A DNA stretch of 64,000 nt from M3007 sp964484205. Lineage in GTDB: Bacteria > Bacteroidota > Bacteroidia > Chitinophagales > Saprospiraceae. The notes beneath the pieces were generated by a model, which had not been told where the DNA came from, ran no database searches, and was given only the letters and a program-made list of their open reading frames with translations. Below are positions 52,064 through 60,465 of this stretch, piece after piece; the first letter of the stretch is position 1; the number at the start of each line of letters is the position of its first letter. The stretch is taken from contig CAZAEZ010000021.1 in NCBI GenBank assembly GCA_964484205.1, forward strand, positions 38,538-102,537, written 5' to 3'. Position numbers and translations under genes: made by a program.

Positions 52064-52515
52064 GGGCCCAATTGGGCAAGGTAAAAATCTTCTTTTGCAC
52101 GCATGATTTCCTGTGCCGCAGGTGTTTTATCCGCGTAACCTGCCAGGTGCAATACACCGTGCGCGAGCACCCGGCAGAGTTCATGCCGGAAAGGTACGCC
52201 ATGTCCTGCAGCGTTCTCCGCAACACGGTCGGAACTGATAAAAATATCGCCGTGCACGACGCCTTCGGTGTATTGAAACGTGATGATATCAGTGTAATAA
52301 TCGTGTTTCAAATGTTCCACATTTACCTGGCGCAGGTATTCATCCGAGCAAAAAATGACGTTGATCTCGCCCGTTTCCTTTTGTTCCTGCAGGGCTATCG
52401 ACAACAACCAGGCATTTATCCCTTCCGGATTGGGAAAGTCAAACGTAACATCTTCGAAAAAAAAGGAAACACCGGGCTCCGGGTTGTCGTCGATGGGAAG
52501 ATTTGGAAATTGCAT
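52060..52515 (-). CDS. ybeY: Endoribonuclease YbeY (rRNA maturation factor)
   Basis: The 151-residue protein has the UPF0054 zinc motif AHGVLHLAGYADK near residue 118; the third metal ligand of the E. coli form (GYDH) differs, as is common in Bacteroidota. INVIFCSDEYLRQVN and DIITFQYTEGVVHGDIFIS are the other family motifs. YbeY acts in 16S rRNA 3' processing and ribosome quality control. It lies downstream of a terminator that separates it from the anti-sigma-type gene. The TAG stop comes from the terminal bases of a palindromic repeat. Confidence 0.92.
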   Translation of the reverse strand: MQFPNLPIDDNPEPGVSFFFEDVTFDFPNPEGINAWLLSIALQEQKETGEINVIFCSDEYLRQVNVEHLKHDYYTDIITFQYTEGVVHGDIFISSDRVAENAAGHGVPFRHELCRVLAHGVLHLAGYADKTPAAQEIMRAKEDFYLAQLGP

Positions 52516-52541
52516 AGTGTGCGTGCGGCTGACCTTTTCCT

Positions 52542-52586
52542 TAAAAAAACACTTGCCGCCGGGTGCAAAGCATCCGGCGGCAAGTG
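52542..52586 (-). terminator. Rho-independent terminator of the anti-sigma-type gene
   Basis: A stem of about 15 bp (CACTTGCCGCCGG... 52550-52564 / CCGGCGGCAAGTG ending 52586) is followed on the minus strand by seven T. Confidence 0.8.
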
Positions 52587-52602
52587 CAGGGCGTAAATTG
52601 AA

Positions 52603-53013
52603 TTATTCACCCAACTTAAAACGCATTTCAACCGTGCTGCCATTGCGGATAAACCGGCAGCTGTCGCTGAGGTTGCGCATGAGAAAAAGACCGCGACCGC
52701 CGCATTTTTCCAGCAAGTCCGGGCAAGTAGGATCGGGTACACAACCCGGATCAAAACCCGGCCCTTCATCGGATACCTGGATGGCCAGGGCGCCTTTTTG
52801 GCGGCGCATGGAAATGCAAACATGCTTGGAACAATCCCCGCGATTGCCATGCAACATGGCGTTGGTGACCGCTTCGGTCAGGCTGACTAAAATATTGCCG
52901 TGAAGATCTGGAGAAAGGTTATAGCGCTGTGCTAAATCTTGTACGAAAGGTTCAACTTGGGATACATTATCGGGGTTTGATTGAAGGGTTAGGTTTGTGT
53001 GTAAATCGCTCAT
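52603..53013 (-). CDS. Serine-kinase-type ATPase of the RsbW/SpoIIAB anti-sigma family
   Basis: The 136-residue protein is a single GHKL ATPase domain. Visible boxes are N (LVSLTEAVTNAMLHGNRGD), G1 (QVSDEGPGFDP) and G2 (CGGRGLFLMRNLSD). Such proteins bind sigma factors or phosphorylate anti-anti-sigma (STAS) partners. No STAS or sigma gene is adjacent. Start ATG at 53013; the stop is followed by a strong terminator, so it forms a one-gene unit. Confidence 0.88.
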   Translation of the reverse strand: MSDLHTNLTLQSNPDNVSQVEPFVQDLAQRYNLSPDLHGNILVSLTEAVTNAMLHGNRGDCSKHVCISMRRQKGALAIQVSDEGPGFDPGCVPDPTCPDLLEKCGGRGLFLMRNLSDSCRFIRNGSTVEMRFKLGE

Positions 53014-53305
53014 TCGCAAGATGTAGAGTTAGATTCTGACTGCTCATTGTATGGTACGTAGGGCAAACAGGTTTCCGCTGGAGTAAATCGGTTGGGACGT
53101 GAACGGAACTGGGATTAGTAGCGAAAGATTACAAGGTACTTGCGAAGTTCATGGTTGGATTATGCTTTAAAAAGCACCGCAATTTAAGATTCTCTTAACA
53201 CACGGCGCAAGGGGCATGCTCAAATATTTTCCGTTTTTCCCCAAAACAAACCTGTTTTTTACGAAAAACAGTCGAATGGGTCACAAATATAACGAAAAAA
53301 AATGT
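53014..53305. other. Non-coding region upstream of the anti-sigma-type gene
   Basis: No coding frame, repeat or clear TAnnTTTG promoter box was recognised. The sequence becomes AT-rich towards 53300, where the terminator of the next gene begins. Confidence 0.4.
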
Positions 53306-53347
53306 AAAAAACGACAGAGCAGACGACTTCCTGCTCCGTCGTTTTTT
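53306..53347 (-). terminator. Rho-independent terminator of the lipoprotein gene
   Basis: Stem AAAAAACGACAGAGCAG (53306-53322) / CTGCTCCGTCGTTTTTT (53331-53347) with one mismatch; it starts 12 nt after the lipoprotein stop. Confidence 0.8.
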
Positions 53348-53358
53348 CCCTGTTTCAG

Positions 53359-54021
53359 CTATTCGCGCATACCCGGAATGCTGGAAATGTTCAATTGCTC
53401 GGCAACACGCTTGAGGTCGGCAACGGGAATTCCGTACCCGTCCAGTTCGGCCATTATGCCTTTTTCATTGTATAGTTTCAGGGAACAAAATTTATCGGCC
53501 GTACGGCATTTCTCGTAGGCTTTAAAATTACCCCAGTTTGAGGTGCGTTCGTAACCATTGTCGTCCTCCCGGTCAATTTCCAGCGTCGTCCAGGCAGCCA
53601 TGCCCATCGTAGCCATGCCAATTCCGCCGGCATCGATAAGTTTGACGTTCAGGCGTTTTTCACCCTCCTGATAACGTGCTTCTGCCGAGGAGAACTTCAT
53701 GCCCATGGCGCCGGCACTTTCACCGGTATGTTTGGTACGGGGCATATCCAGCATTTTATCCGGCAGGAGTTCTTTCAACTTCCGGAAGTTTACCGGAGTA
53801 ACGTTTTTGTTGGCGCCCTGGATATTTTCGATTTGTTGTTGGGCCTGTTTCATGGCGTCCTGCATGGTAGCCGGCCCGGCAGCATCGGTGCCTGCCGAGG
53901 AATTTTCCGCATTGGGTACGGCACTTTCGCTCGCTTTCTCGGCACTATCCCCGGCGCAACTCAGCAGGGCCTGGGTAATCACAAGCAAAAAGAGCGGAAG
54001 AAAAAATCGGATTGGTTTCAT
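53359..54021 (-). CDS. Hypothetical lipoprotein
   Basis: The 220-residue protein has a lipobox (LLVITQALLSC, Cys 22), a low-complexity Ser/Ala/Glu linker, and a globular domain from about 75: VTPVNFRKLKELLPDKMLDM, KFSSAEARYQEGEKRLNVKL, and DGYGIPVADLKRVAEQLNIS. Related Bacteroidota lipoproteins of this shape are known but uncharacterised. It lies 72 nt downstream of the asnS stop on the same strand and ends at a terminator. Confidence 0.75.
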   Translation of the reverse strand: MKPIRFFLPLFLLVITQALLSCAGDSAEKASESAVPNAENSSAGTDAAGPATMQDAMKQAQQQIENIQGANKNVTPVNFRKLKELLPDKMLDMPRTKHTGESAGAMGMKFSSAEARYQEGEKRLNVKLIDAGGIGMATMGMAAWTTLEIDREDDNGYERTSNWGNFKAYEKCRTADKFCSLKLYNEKGIMAELDGYGIPVADLKRVAEQLNISSIPGMRE

Positions 54022-54093
54022 TTAAAAATTGTTTAGGAGATGAATAGAATTGGCGGGAGTTGTTCTGACAAAGAAACGAAAATACCGGCCAAT

Positions 54094-55542
54094 TCAAAAC
54101 TCCGCATTACCCGGAAAGCGCGGGAATGCAATCACGTCCCGGATGTTGTTCATGCCCGTAATGAATTGCACCAATCGCTCAAACCCCAGGCCGAAACCCG
54201 CATGTGGGCAACTACCGAACTTCCGGGTATCGAGGTACCAGTACAGTTCGGTTTCCGGGATGTCCATTTCCTGCATTTTTTTACGCAACACCTCGTAACG
54301 CTCTTCGCGTTGCGAACCGCCGACAATCTCGCCGATCCCAGGGAAAAGAATATCCATTGCCGATACGGTGGGCCCCGGAACGCCTTCTTTCGGGTCGTCG
54401 AGGCGCATGTAAAATGCTTTGATGGCCGCCGGGTAGTTGGTCAGGATTACCGGTTTTTTGAAATGTTTTTCCACCAGGTACCGCTCGTGCTCGCTTTGCA
54501 GATCGGCGCCCCAGCCTTCAATCGGGTACTGGAACTTGCCTTTTTTGTTCGGGTTGGAATTTTTCAAAATGTCGATTGCCTCGGTATAGGTCAACCGCTC
54601 AAAATTATTTTCCACCACAAAACGCAATTTTTCCGTCAGGCTCATCTCCGAACGCTCGTGCTGCGGCTTGGTTTTTTCTTCGTTAAGCAGGCGCTCCTCC
54701 AGAATGGCGAGGTCGTCTTTGCAGTGCTCCAGGGCAAAATTGGTCACGTATTGGAGCATGGCCTCGGCCAAATCCATATTGTCGTTCAGGTCGGCGAAGG
54801 CAATTTCCGGCTCAATCATCCAGAACTCCGCGAGATGGCGCGTAGTATTGGAATTTTCAGCCCGGAACGTCGGCCCGAAGGTGTACACTTCGCCGAGTGC
54901 GAGGGCGCCCAGTTCGGCTTCCAACTGGCCCGATACGGTCAGATTCGTGGCGCGTTCAAAAAAGTCCTGCGAAAAATCCACGGCGCCGTGTTCATCCATC
55001 GGAACCTTGTTGAGCGGCAGCGTGGTCACACTGAACATTTCGCCGGCCCCTTCGGCATCGCTGCCTGTGATGATCGGCGTGTGCATGTAGTAAAACCCGC
55101 GCTCATGGAAAAATTTATGAATGGCAAACGCCAGCGCATGCCGCACCCGGAACACCGCAGCAAAAGTGCTGGTACGGAAGCGCAAATGGGCGTGCTCCCG
55201 CAAAAACTCCAGGGTTTGCCGTTTGGGTTGCAGGGGGAACTCCTCGGGATTGCAATCGCCGTAAATCGTCAGCTCAGACGCTTTAACCTCCACGCGCTGG
55301 CCTTTCCCCTGACTCTCAATCAACATGCCGCGGGCGCCGATTGCCGCGCCGTATTTCAGGCGATCGATCAGCGCCGGATCGGTATTTTCAAAATCAACGA
55401 CTACCTGCAGGTTTGCGGCGCAGGATCCATCATTCAGGGCAATAAACTGATTGTTCCGGAAGGCTTTCACCCAGCCTTTTACTACGACCTCGGTGTCGAT
55501 GGGTTCGGTGCGGAGGATTTCGGCGATTTTTGTTCGTTTCAT
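54094..55542 (-). CDS. asnS: Asparaginyl-tRNA synthetase
   Basis: The 482-residue protein has an N-terminal OB-fold anticodon-binding domain (about 15-110; VVVKGWVKAFRNNQFIALND) and a class II catalytic core. Motif 2 is FRAENSNTTRHLAEFWMIEP and motif 3 is GFGLGFERLVQFITG. It charges tRNA(Asn) with asparagine. Length and motifs are normal. The 5' side is a repeat-rich region and no clear promoter box was found. Confidence 0.97.
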   Translation of the reverse strand: MKRTKIAEILRTEPIDTEVVVKGWVKAFRNNQFIALNDGSCAANLQVVVDFENTDPALIDRLKYGAAIGARGMLIESQGKGQRVEVKASELTIYGDCNPEEFPLQPKRQTLEFLREHAHLRFRTSTFAAVFRVRHALAFAIHKFFHERGFYYMHTPIITGSDAEGAGEMFSVTTLPLNKVPMDEHGAVDFSQDFFERATNLTVSGQLEAELGALALGEVYTFGPTFRAENSNTTRHLAEFWMIEPEIAFADLNDNMDLAEAMLQYVTNFALEHCKDDLAILEERLLNEEKTKPQHERSEMSLTEKLRFVVENNFERLTYTEAIDILKNSNPNKKGKFQYPIEGWGADLQSEHERYLVEKHFKKPVILTNYPAAIKAFYMRLDDPKEGVPGPTVSAMDILFPGIGEIVGGSQREERYEVLRKKMQEMDIPETELYWYLDTRKFGSCPHAGFGLGFERLVQFITGMNNIRDVIAFPRFPGNAEF

Positions 55543-55619
55543 GGTCTAAATCTGGTCGTCTTACTACTTTGAGTTTGTCCCGTACACACAAATCTGTTAA
55601 GTTTAATTTTTTCGGCTTT

Positions 55620-55857
55620 CCGCGTGTCAACCCCACCCCCATCCCCCATAGCCATCAACTTAAGCAACCTGAGGGGATGTACACTTTTAACTTTTCAAAT
55701 TAGACTTTAAACTTTTGACTTTATTGAGCCCTTACGAGCGGGAAAACTGCCTTGAAAGTCAAAAGTCAAATTTGAAAAGTCAAAAGTCAAAAGTTTTATA
55801 GCCCTATGAATCCTTAAGTTGATGGCTATGGGGGATGGGGGTGGGGTAGACACGCGG
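55620..55857. repeat. MITE-like element with CATAGCCATCAACTTAAG ends (copy 2)
   Basis: 45-nt arms (55620-55664 and 55813-55857) match as inverted repeats with one mismatch. They contain CCCCACCCCCATCCCCCATA next to GCCATCAACTTAAG. Inside are secondary inverted runs of AAAGTCAAAAGTCAAA. It shares its ends and internal motif with the element at 20456-20703. Confidence 0.8.
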
Positions 55858-55940
55858 AGGCTTTATTTTTCTAAAATAAGAACTTGTGTGTAATAAACAG
55901 ACTTTGAATCGTCGGACAACTACTAATTTTTGATAATGAT

Positions 55941-55973
55941 AGTCGTCCTGCGACCTGAAGTCGCAGGACGACT
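55941..55973. repeat. Perfect hairpin AGTCGTCCTGCGAC
   Basis: 14-bp arms AGTCGTCCTGCGAC / GTCGCAGGACGACT with a CTGAA loop, in the space between asnS and the CotH gene. There is no T tract in the orientation needed to terminate CotH, so it is listed as a repeat. Confidence 0.7.
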
Positions 55974-56032
55974 GAAAAAAGCGGCGCAAAAGTAATTCAA
56001 AAATGTGATTCGAGCCGGGTGCGATTTAACCT

Positions 56033-58354
56033 TTACCGCCCCCGAAAATTCTGGCGCAGCCAAACTGCCCCCAGCAGGAGCACGAGCAAGCCAATGGCCA
56101 GCCCCACCCGCAACGAGCGGTCTTTTTCCTCTGAAAGTACCTTCGACAGGTACAGCGGATTGGGACCGCCGGCCGAGCCGGGTCCCAGGTGAATGGCCCA
56201 GTTTTTCGGGTCCGAATTGTTCAGGTCCGGCATTAGCAAGTCGAGCGTAAAACCGCCTTCGGGCGGATCGATCAGGTAAGACACACTGTCCACCGCACTG
56301 CCGTCGGCGGCGTAGAGCGCCAGGCGCTCGGCATGCTTGTTAAACCCAAAGCGAAAATCACCGGTAATCAGCGGAACACGAGGGTGTTTGCGCCGGAAAG
56401 CCGCTGTGTCCTGGCAAACAACCAGGTAACCCTTGGGCGGAATCGTCACCACCGGAAAAACCCACTCGTGCCGTTGGTCGGCGAGGCGCCAGCCTACCAT
56501 CGAGACCGGTTTGTTGGACGTGTTGTACAATTCGACCCAATCGCCGGTTTTGTGGCCGGCAGGGTCAATTTCGTTGATCAGCACCTTATCGGTCAGCGCA
56601 TGTACAAAAGGCTCGAAGCGCGCCCGCACCCGGAGCGTATCCCCCGCCTTGAGGTAGGTAAAAATGGTCCGGCCATCGCGCTGGATACCCTCCCAGCCGG
56701 CAAAACGGTACCCATAGGCCGGCACCGCCACCAGTGTGACGGGCATGTTTTCAAAATACGTACCGGTATACCCGGCAGCGCCCACCGAAATGCATTGATT
56801 GACCAGCACCGTACCGCCTTCCCCCGCGGTTACCTGAAGGCCTGCCGTATTGCCAAGGTCAAAATGCCGGGTCAGGCAACTGCGCAAAAAATCGGGGCGT
56901 TTTTCAGCAAACGCACGCAACACCGACAGGTTGCGCTCCCAAACCAGGGAAGACAAGCGCCAACGCTGCAGGTGCCGGGGCATGTCCGGCCCCATTGTTT
57001 TTTCAAACCATGCGATTTCGGCAAGTACGTTTTGCGGCGCAAAGCTGGTATTCAGCCGGTCGCAAAGCCGGTTGACAAAGTCGCGTTTGAAGTCTTTGTT
57101 GCGCAGCAAATTGCGCAGCAAAAACGTACTCCACGGCGGGTTGGGCCAGCGGGGGCCGTCGGGCTCGGTAAAGAAAGCGATAGCGTCGTGTTGCCAGGCT
57201 TGCGGGTCGTACAGGCCGAAGCCCCAGTCGGTGTCGAACATGATCCAGCGCCAGCGCCCGCCTTCCCGCTTGGGGCGCCAGTAGCGGATATTGCCGCCGG
57301 CGTCGGTGTTGTCGCAATAAATTTGCGCAACCTGGTAGTCGATAAAATTAGACACATCCATCTGCCCCTGCACCCAGATGTAGTGTTTCTGGTCAGACAA
57401 ATCGTGCGTTCGGATGTAATCGAGCAGGCGGCGATAGTGGCGGCTGCTGCCATGCCGGACGTTGATCTGGTGTTCCATCAGATCGAGCGAGTCGCGGTCC
57501 ACATCGGCGTGGTCTTCCAGAAACCGGGCGTTGATTTTTTCCCGGATATGGTAAATGCCCCAGTACTGCCCGTTGAGGTACACCAGCGCCGGGCGGAAGG
57601 CTTGTTTTTCCAAATCCCAGCCTTCGGTGAGGCGGTTCATCAGTTCGTCGCGAAAATGGGCGCCGTCGAAATCGCTGCCGCCGTTGCGCAGCACGAGGTA
57701 TTTGAATTTTTTAGGCTGGTCCGCGCCGAACAAGCGGTGGCGGAAAAACTTCTTCCCGTAGTTGCTGCGCGCCACCAGCACCATGCTTTTTTGTGGATAA
57801 ATGCGACTGTAACCGCCAAACAGGCGAAACCCGGAGCCACTGTTGTGCACGCATTTTTTGTCGGATTCAAAAATTTCCACATTGCAAACAAACTCGCGGC
57901 GCGTCCAGAAATTGGCGCCGGGCTTGTTCATGGTGTTTTGTTTGGCATCCGGGCCATCCATCATGATACCGCGCTCCGGGTGGAATAAAATTCCGGGATT
58001 GATGGCCACCGATATGACCGGCAGATTGGTCGCCGGTTCGTTCAGGAAATACGTGCGGGTGAATGCCTGGCCCGAAATTTTGCCCCGCCGCGCGATAGCG
58101 CGCAACACCGTGGTTTGCTCCAGGCGGATCGGGCGGGTGTAGCGCGCCGAGTGCAGGGTAGGATGGCTGCCGTCGGTGGTGTAATAAATGGCGGCATCGC
58201 CGGCACTCAGCGATACTTCCGGATTTTGGTTGTAAAAACCACCCGGCAGGGAGAAGCGCACCACCAGCGGCTGCTCTTCCGGCAACGGTTTTTGCGCAGC
58301 GGAAAAACAGGAAATTGTCAGAAACAGGGCTAAAAAAATGTACGGTTTCGGCAC
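56033..58354 (-). CDS. Secreted CotH-family protein with lamin-tail domain and C-terminal membrane anchor
   Basis: The 773-residue protein has a signal peptide (FLALFLTISCFSAAQ) and a chitobiase/sialidase-type beta segment (about 30-105, IYYTTDGSHPT). A CotH kinase-like domain (about 110-480) includes RLFGGYSRIYPQKSM, VLRNGGSDFDGAHFRDELMN and MFDTDWGFGLYD. A bacterial Ig-like stretch (WEGIQRDGRT) and a lamin-tail domain (about 605-735; VLINEIDPAGHKTGDWVELY) follow, then a membrane helix (VGLAIGLLVLLLGAVWL) with a basic end. The role at the cell surface is unknown. Confidence 0.87.
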   Translation of the reverse strand: MPKPYIFLALFLTISCFSAAQKPLPEEQPLVVRFSLPGGFYNQNPEVSLSAGDAAIYYTTDGSHPTLHSARYTRPIRLEQTTVLRAIARRGKISGQAFTRTYFLNEPATNLPVISVAINPGILFHPERGIMMDGPDAKQNTMNKPGANFWTRREFVCNVEIFESDKKCVHNSGSGFRLFGGYSRIYPQKSMVLVARSNYGKKFFRHRLFGADQPKKFKYLVLRNGGSDFDGAHFRDELMNRLTEGWDLEKQAFRPALVYLNGQYWGIYHIREKINARFLEDHADVDRDSLDLMEHQINVRHGSSRHYRRLLDYIRTHDLSDQKHYIWVQGQMDVSNFIDYQVAQIYCDNTDAGGNIRYWRPKREGGRWRWIMFDTDWGFGLYDPQAWQHDAIAFFTEPDGPRWPNPPWSTFLLRNLLRNKDFKRDFVNRLCDRLNTSFAPQNVLAEIAWFEKTMGPDMPRHLQRWRLSSLVWERNLSVLRAFAEKRPDFLRSCLTRHFDLGNTAGLQVTAGEGGTVLVNQCISVGAAGYTGTYFENMPVTLVAVPAYGYRFAGWEGIQRDGRTIFTYLKAGDTLRVRARFEPFVHALTDKVLINEIDPAGHKTGDWVELYNTSNKPVSMVGWRLADQRHEWVFPVVTIPPKGYLVVCQDTAAFRRKHPRVPLITGDFRFGFNKHAERLALYAADGSAVDSVSYLIDPPEGGFTLDLLMPDLNNSDPKNWAIHLGPGSAGGPNPLYLSKVLSEEKDRSLRVGLAIGLLVLLLGAVWLRQNFRGR

Positions 58355-58454
58355 GAGTGAACGGTCGATTTGATTCGAAAGGTATTGATTAACAACCGAA
58401 TGCCGGTAATCAGCGCGGGGATTTTGGTTAAATCAAGAATGATGCCAGTCCGCA

Positions 58455-58606
58455 GAGTACGGAATACGGAGTGCGGAGTGCGGAGTGGTTCACCTTCAGG
58501 GATAGTTGAATTTGCGTGGCCTTATTGATTGTCAAATCAAATGCAACGATCTTCCTTAAACGGAATGGTGAACCACTCCGCACTCCGCACTCTGTATTCC
58601 GTACTC
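58455..58606. repeat. GAGTACGG/GAGTGCGG palindromic element (complete intergenic copy)
   Basis: 40-nt arms (58455-58494 and 58567-58606) match inverted with one mismatch and end in GGTTCACC. The interior of 72 nt carries TTCAGGGATAGTTGA, the counterpart of the core of the other copies. The right end supplies the GA of the TGA stop of the FAD oxidoreductase gene. Confidence 0.85.
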
Positions 58607-59900
58607 AATACCGCTTGGGGTCGAACGCCTGAAGGGCCACACTGGTCGGTTTCCCGGAGGCCAGTTCGGCCACCACCTTGCCGGTGCCGGCGCCCAGGCT
58701 GATGCCGAGCATGGCATGGCCGGTAGCGACGATCAGGTTTTGGTTGTTCCGGGCATAGCCGATGTAGGGCATCCCGTCGGCCGAAACAGGCCGGAAACCG
58801 TACCACACTTTTTGGCGCGCCTGCGCTTTAAGTTGCACCGGATCGGCCAGCGCCTGAAAGCCCGGATCGCGCGCCAGGCCCGGCATAAAACGCGGCACCG
58901 CTTCCAGGATGCCCTGCACGCGGGCGAGCAGGATGCGGTCGTTGATCGGCCCGATCTCCATGGTGCTGCCGATGCGCAGGCGTTTGGGCCAGGGCGTAAG
59001 GGCGACTTTGGCTTCCGCCAAAATGCAGGGAAAATGCAACTGCTGCGCCGGATTGTCGATGGTCATCGAGTAGCCCTTGCCGGGCATGAGCGGCAGGCGT
59101 TCGCCGGCCAGGCGCGCCAGTTGCGGCGACCAGGAGCCGGCAGCGAGCACGATCTGCGCATCTTTGGTATCAATTTTCGCGGCCTGAGGCTGCCGGTAAT
59201 GCACTGTGGTAATTTTACCGCCCTGGCGTTCGAAACCGGTCACTTCGGCGTTGCGGATAATTTTTACGCCGCGTTTTTCGAGCAGGGCCGGGAGTTGTTG
59301 CATCAGGGCGTTGGGGTTGAGGTGGGCGTCGTCTTTGTAGAGCACGCCGCCGCGCACATCGGGGCGGGCGTCGGGCTCGATGGTTTGCACCTGTTCGCGA
59401 CCGAGTATTTCTACCTGCAAGCCCAGTTGCTCGGCTTTTTTGGCTGTTTCCAGTTCGCTTTTTTCGTACTTCTCCGTTTGGTAGTACATCAGGCAGCCTT
59501 TTTCGGTGAGGCCGAATTGCAAGTCGCCGGAAGCGGCCCAATCCTGGAACAGTTTTTTTGACAAAAGCAACAAATCGAGCAGCGGGCGGGCACTACGTTC
59601 CACATGTTCGGGTGTGGCGGCGCGCAGGAATTTCAGGCCCCAGTCGATCAAAGCCAGGCTCGGCACGGGCCGCACGTAGAACGGGCTTTTTTTCTGAAAC
59701 AACCAAAACAGGCCCTGGCTGACGATGCCGGGCGCGGCCAGCGGCACGAAGTGCGAGGGCGAGAGGTAGCCCATGTTGCCGAAGGAGCAGTTGTCGCGGA
59801 GGTCGCCTTTTTCGAGTACGGTGACCTCCCAGCCGGCTTCCCGGAGGTAGAGTGCGGTGCTCAGGCCGATGATGCCGCCGCCGATGATGAGTGCTTGCAT
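58605..59900 (-). CDS. FAD-dependent amino acid oxidoreductase (DadA-like)
   Basis: The 431-residue protein starts with the dinucleotide-binding motif IIGGGIIGLSTALYLREAGW and belongs to the D-amino-acid dehydrogenase/DAO family. Further motifs are NCSFGNMGYLSPSHF, VVLAAGSWSPQLA-like IVLAAGSWSPQLARL, and the C-terminal GFRPVSADGMPYIGYA with NLIVATGHAMLGISLGAGTG. It likely oxidises a D-amino acid or hydroxyproline-type substrate, passing electrons to the respiratory chain. ATG at 59900 gives MQALIIGGG. The stop codon is formed at the edge of a palindromic repeat. Confidence 0.9.
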   Translation of the reverse strand: MQALIIGGGIIGLSTALYLREAGWEVTVLEKGDLRDNCSFGNMGYLSPSHFVPLAAPGIVSQGLFWLFQKKSPFYVRPVPSLALIDWGLKFLRAATPEHVERSARPLLDLLLLSKKLFQDWAASGDLQFGLTEKGCLMYYQTEKYEKSELETAKKAEQLGLQVEILGREQVQTIEPDARPDVRGGVLYKDDAHLNPNALMQQLPALLEKRGVKIIRNAEVTGFERQGGKITTVHYRQPQAAKIDTKDAQIVLAAGSWSPQLARLAGERLPLMPGKGYSMTIDNPAQQLHFPCILAEAKVALTPWPKRLRIGSTMEIGPINDRILLARVQGILEAVPRFMPGLARDPGFQALADPVQLKAQARQKVWYGFRPVSADGMPYIGYARNNQNLIVATGHAMLGISLGAGTGKVVAELASGKPTSVALQAFDPKRY

Positions 59901-59997
59901 TGGGAGAAATTTTGGTGCGGTAAACGAGGTCAAACTTCGGAAAGAATCGGGAATCTTTCCGGTACAGCCGGCAAATATGTGATGGGCGGGGAAAAGA

Positions 59998-60258
59998 TCA
60001 GCCAGCCGGATTGTTTTCAAGGGCGGAACGGATCAAATCGTCCGCAGGTGAATACAGGAGTTCATCCACCCCAGTATTGTAAAGTGCCGCCAGCGTGGTG
60101 AGCCGGTCTTCCGTCAGGCGCGTCAGCCCGCGTTCCATTTTACTGTAAGCGACCTGGGAAATTCCCAAATACTGGGCGACATAGCGCTGTGGATAATCGT
60201 GGAATTGGCGGAGCCGTCGAAGATTGCCTGGGAGTAAATCGGTGAAATAGGATTTCAT
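59998..60258 (-). CDS. Small XRE-family helix-turn-helix regulator
   Basis: The 86-residue protein has one HTH_3 domain: NLRRLRQFHDYPQRYVAQYL, LGISQVAYSKMERGLTRLTE, and LAALYNTGVDELLY. It could be a repressor of its own gene and of the divergent lipoprotein gene. A 12-bp perfect palindrome AACCACGTGGTT at 60330-60341 near the presumed -33 region is a candidate operator. No toxin gene is adjacent. Confidence 0.88.
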   Translation of the reverse strand: MKSYFTDLLPGNLRRLRQFHDYPQRYVAQYLGISQVAYSKMERGLTRLTEDRLTTLAALYNTGVDELLYSPADDLIRSALENNPAG

Positions 60259-60285
60259 ACGGGCCTGGCGGGATGTGGTTTATTG

Positions 60286-60354
60286 ACGTGGTTTGATTTT
60301 TACGAAGGTAGTAAAAAGTTTTAAAGTAAAACCACGTGGTTATAAAGTAAAACC
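60286..60354. promoter_or_regulatory. Candidate XRE operator/promoter region
   Basis: Perfect palindrome AACCACGTGGTT (60330-60341) with a related half-site ACGTGGTTT (60286-60294). TAAAGTAAAACC occurs directly at 60322-60333 and 60343-60354. A -7-like TACCTTCG on the minus strand (60303-60310) would put the palindrome over the -33 region. Assignment is inference. Confidence 0.45.
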
Positions 60355-60373
60355 GGAAGGCTTTGGCAAAAGA

Positions 60374-60381
60374 TAATTTTG
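60374..60381 (+). promoter_or_regulatory. Candidate -7 box of the divergent lipoprotein gene
   Basis: TAATTTTG matches TAnnTTTG, about 85 nt upstream of the ATG, and is followed at once by the small hairpin GCGCGCAC-TTTT-GTGCGC. Confidence 0.45.
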
Positions 60382-60465
60382 CGCGCACTTTTGTGCGCAG
60401 GCAGGAATGTTTGTCAATCAATTATTTTCATTATCATAAAATCGGTTTTTATTAAAAATTCACAC

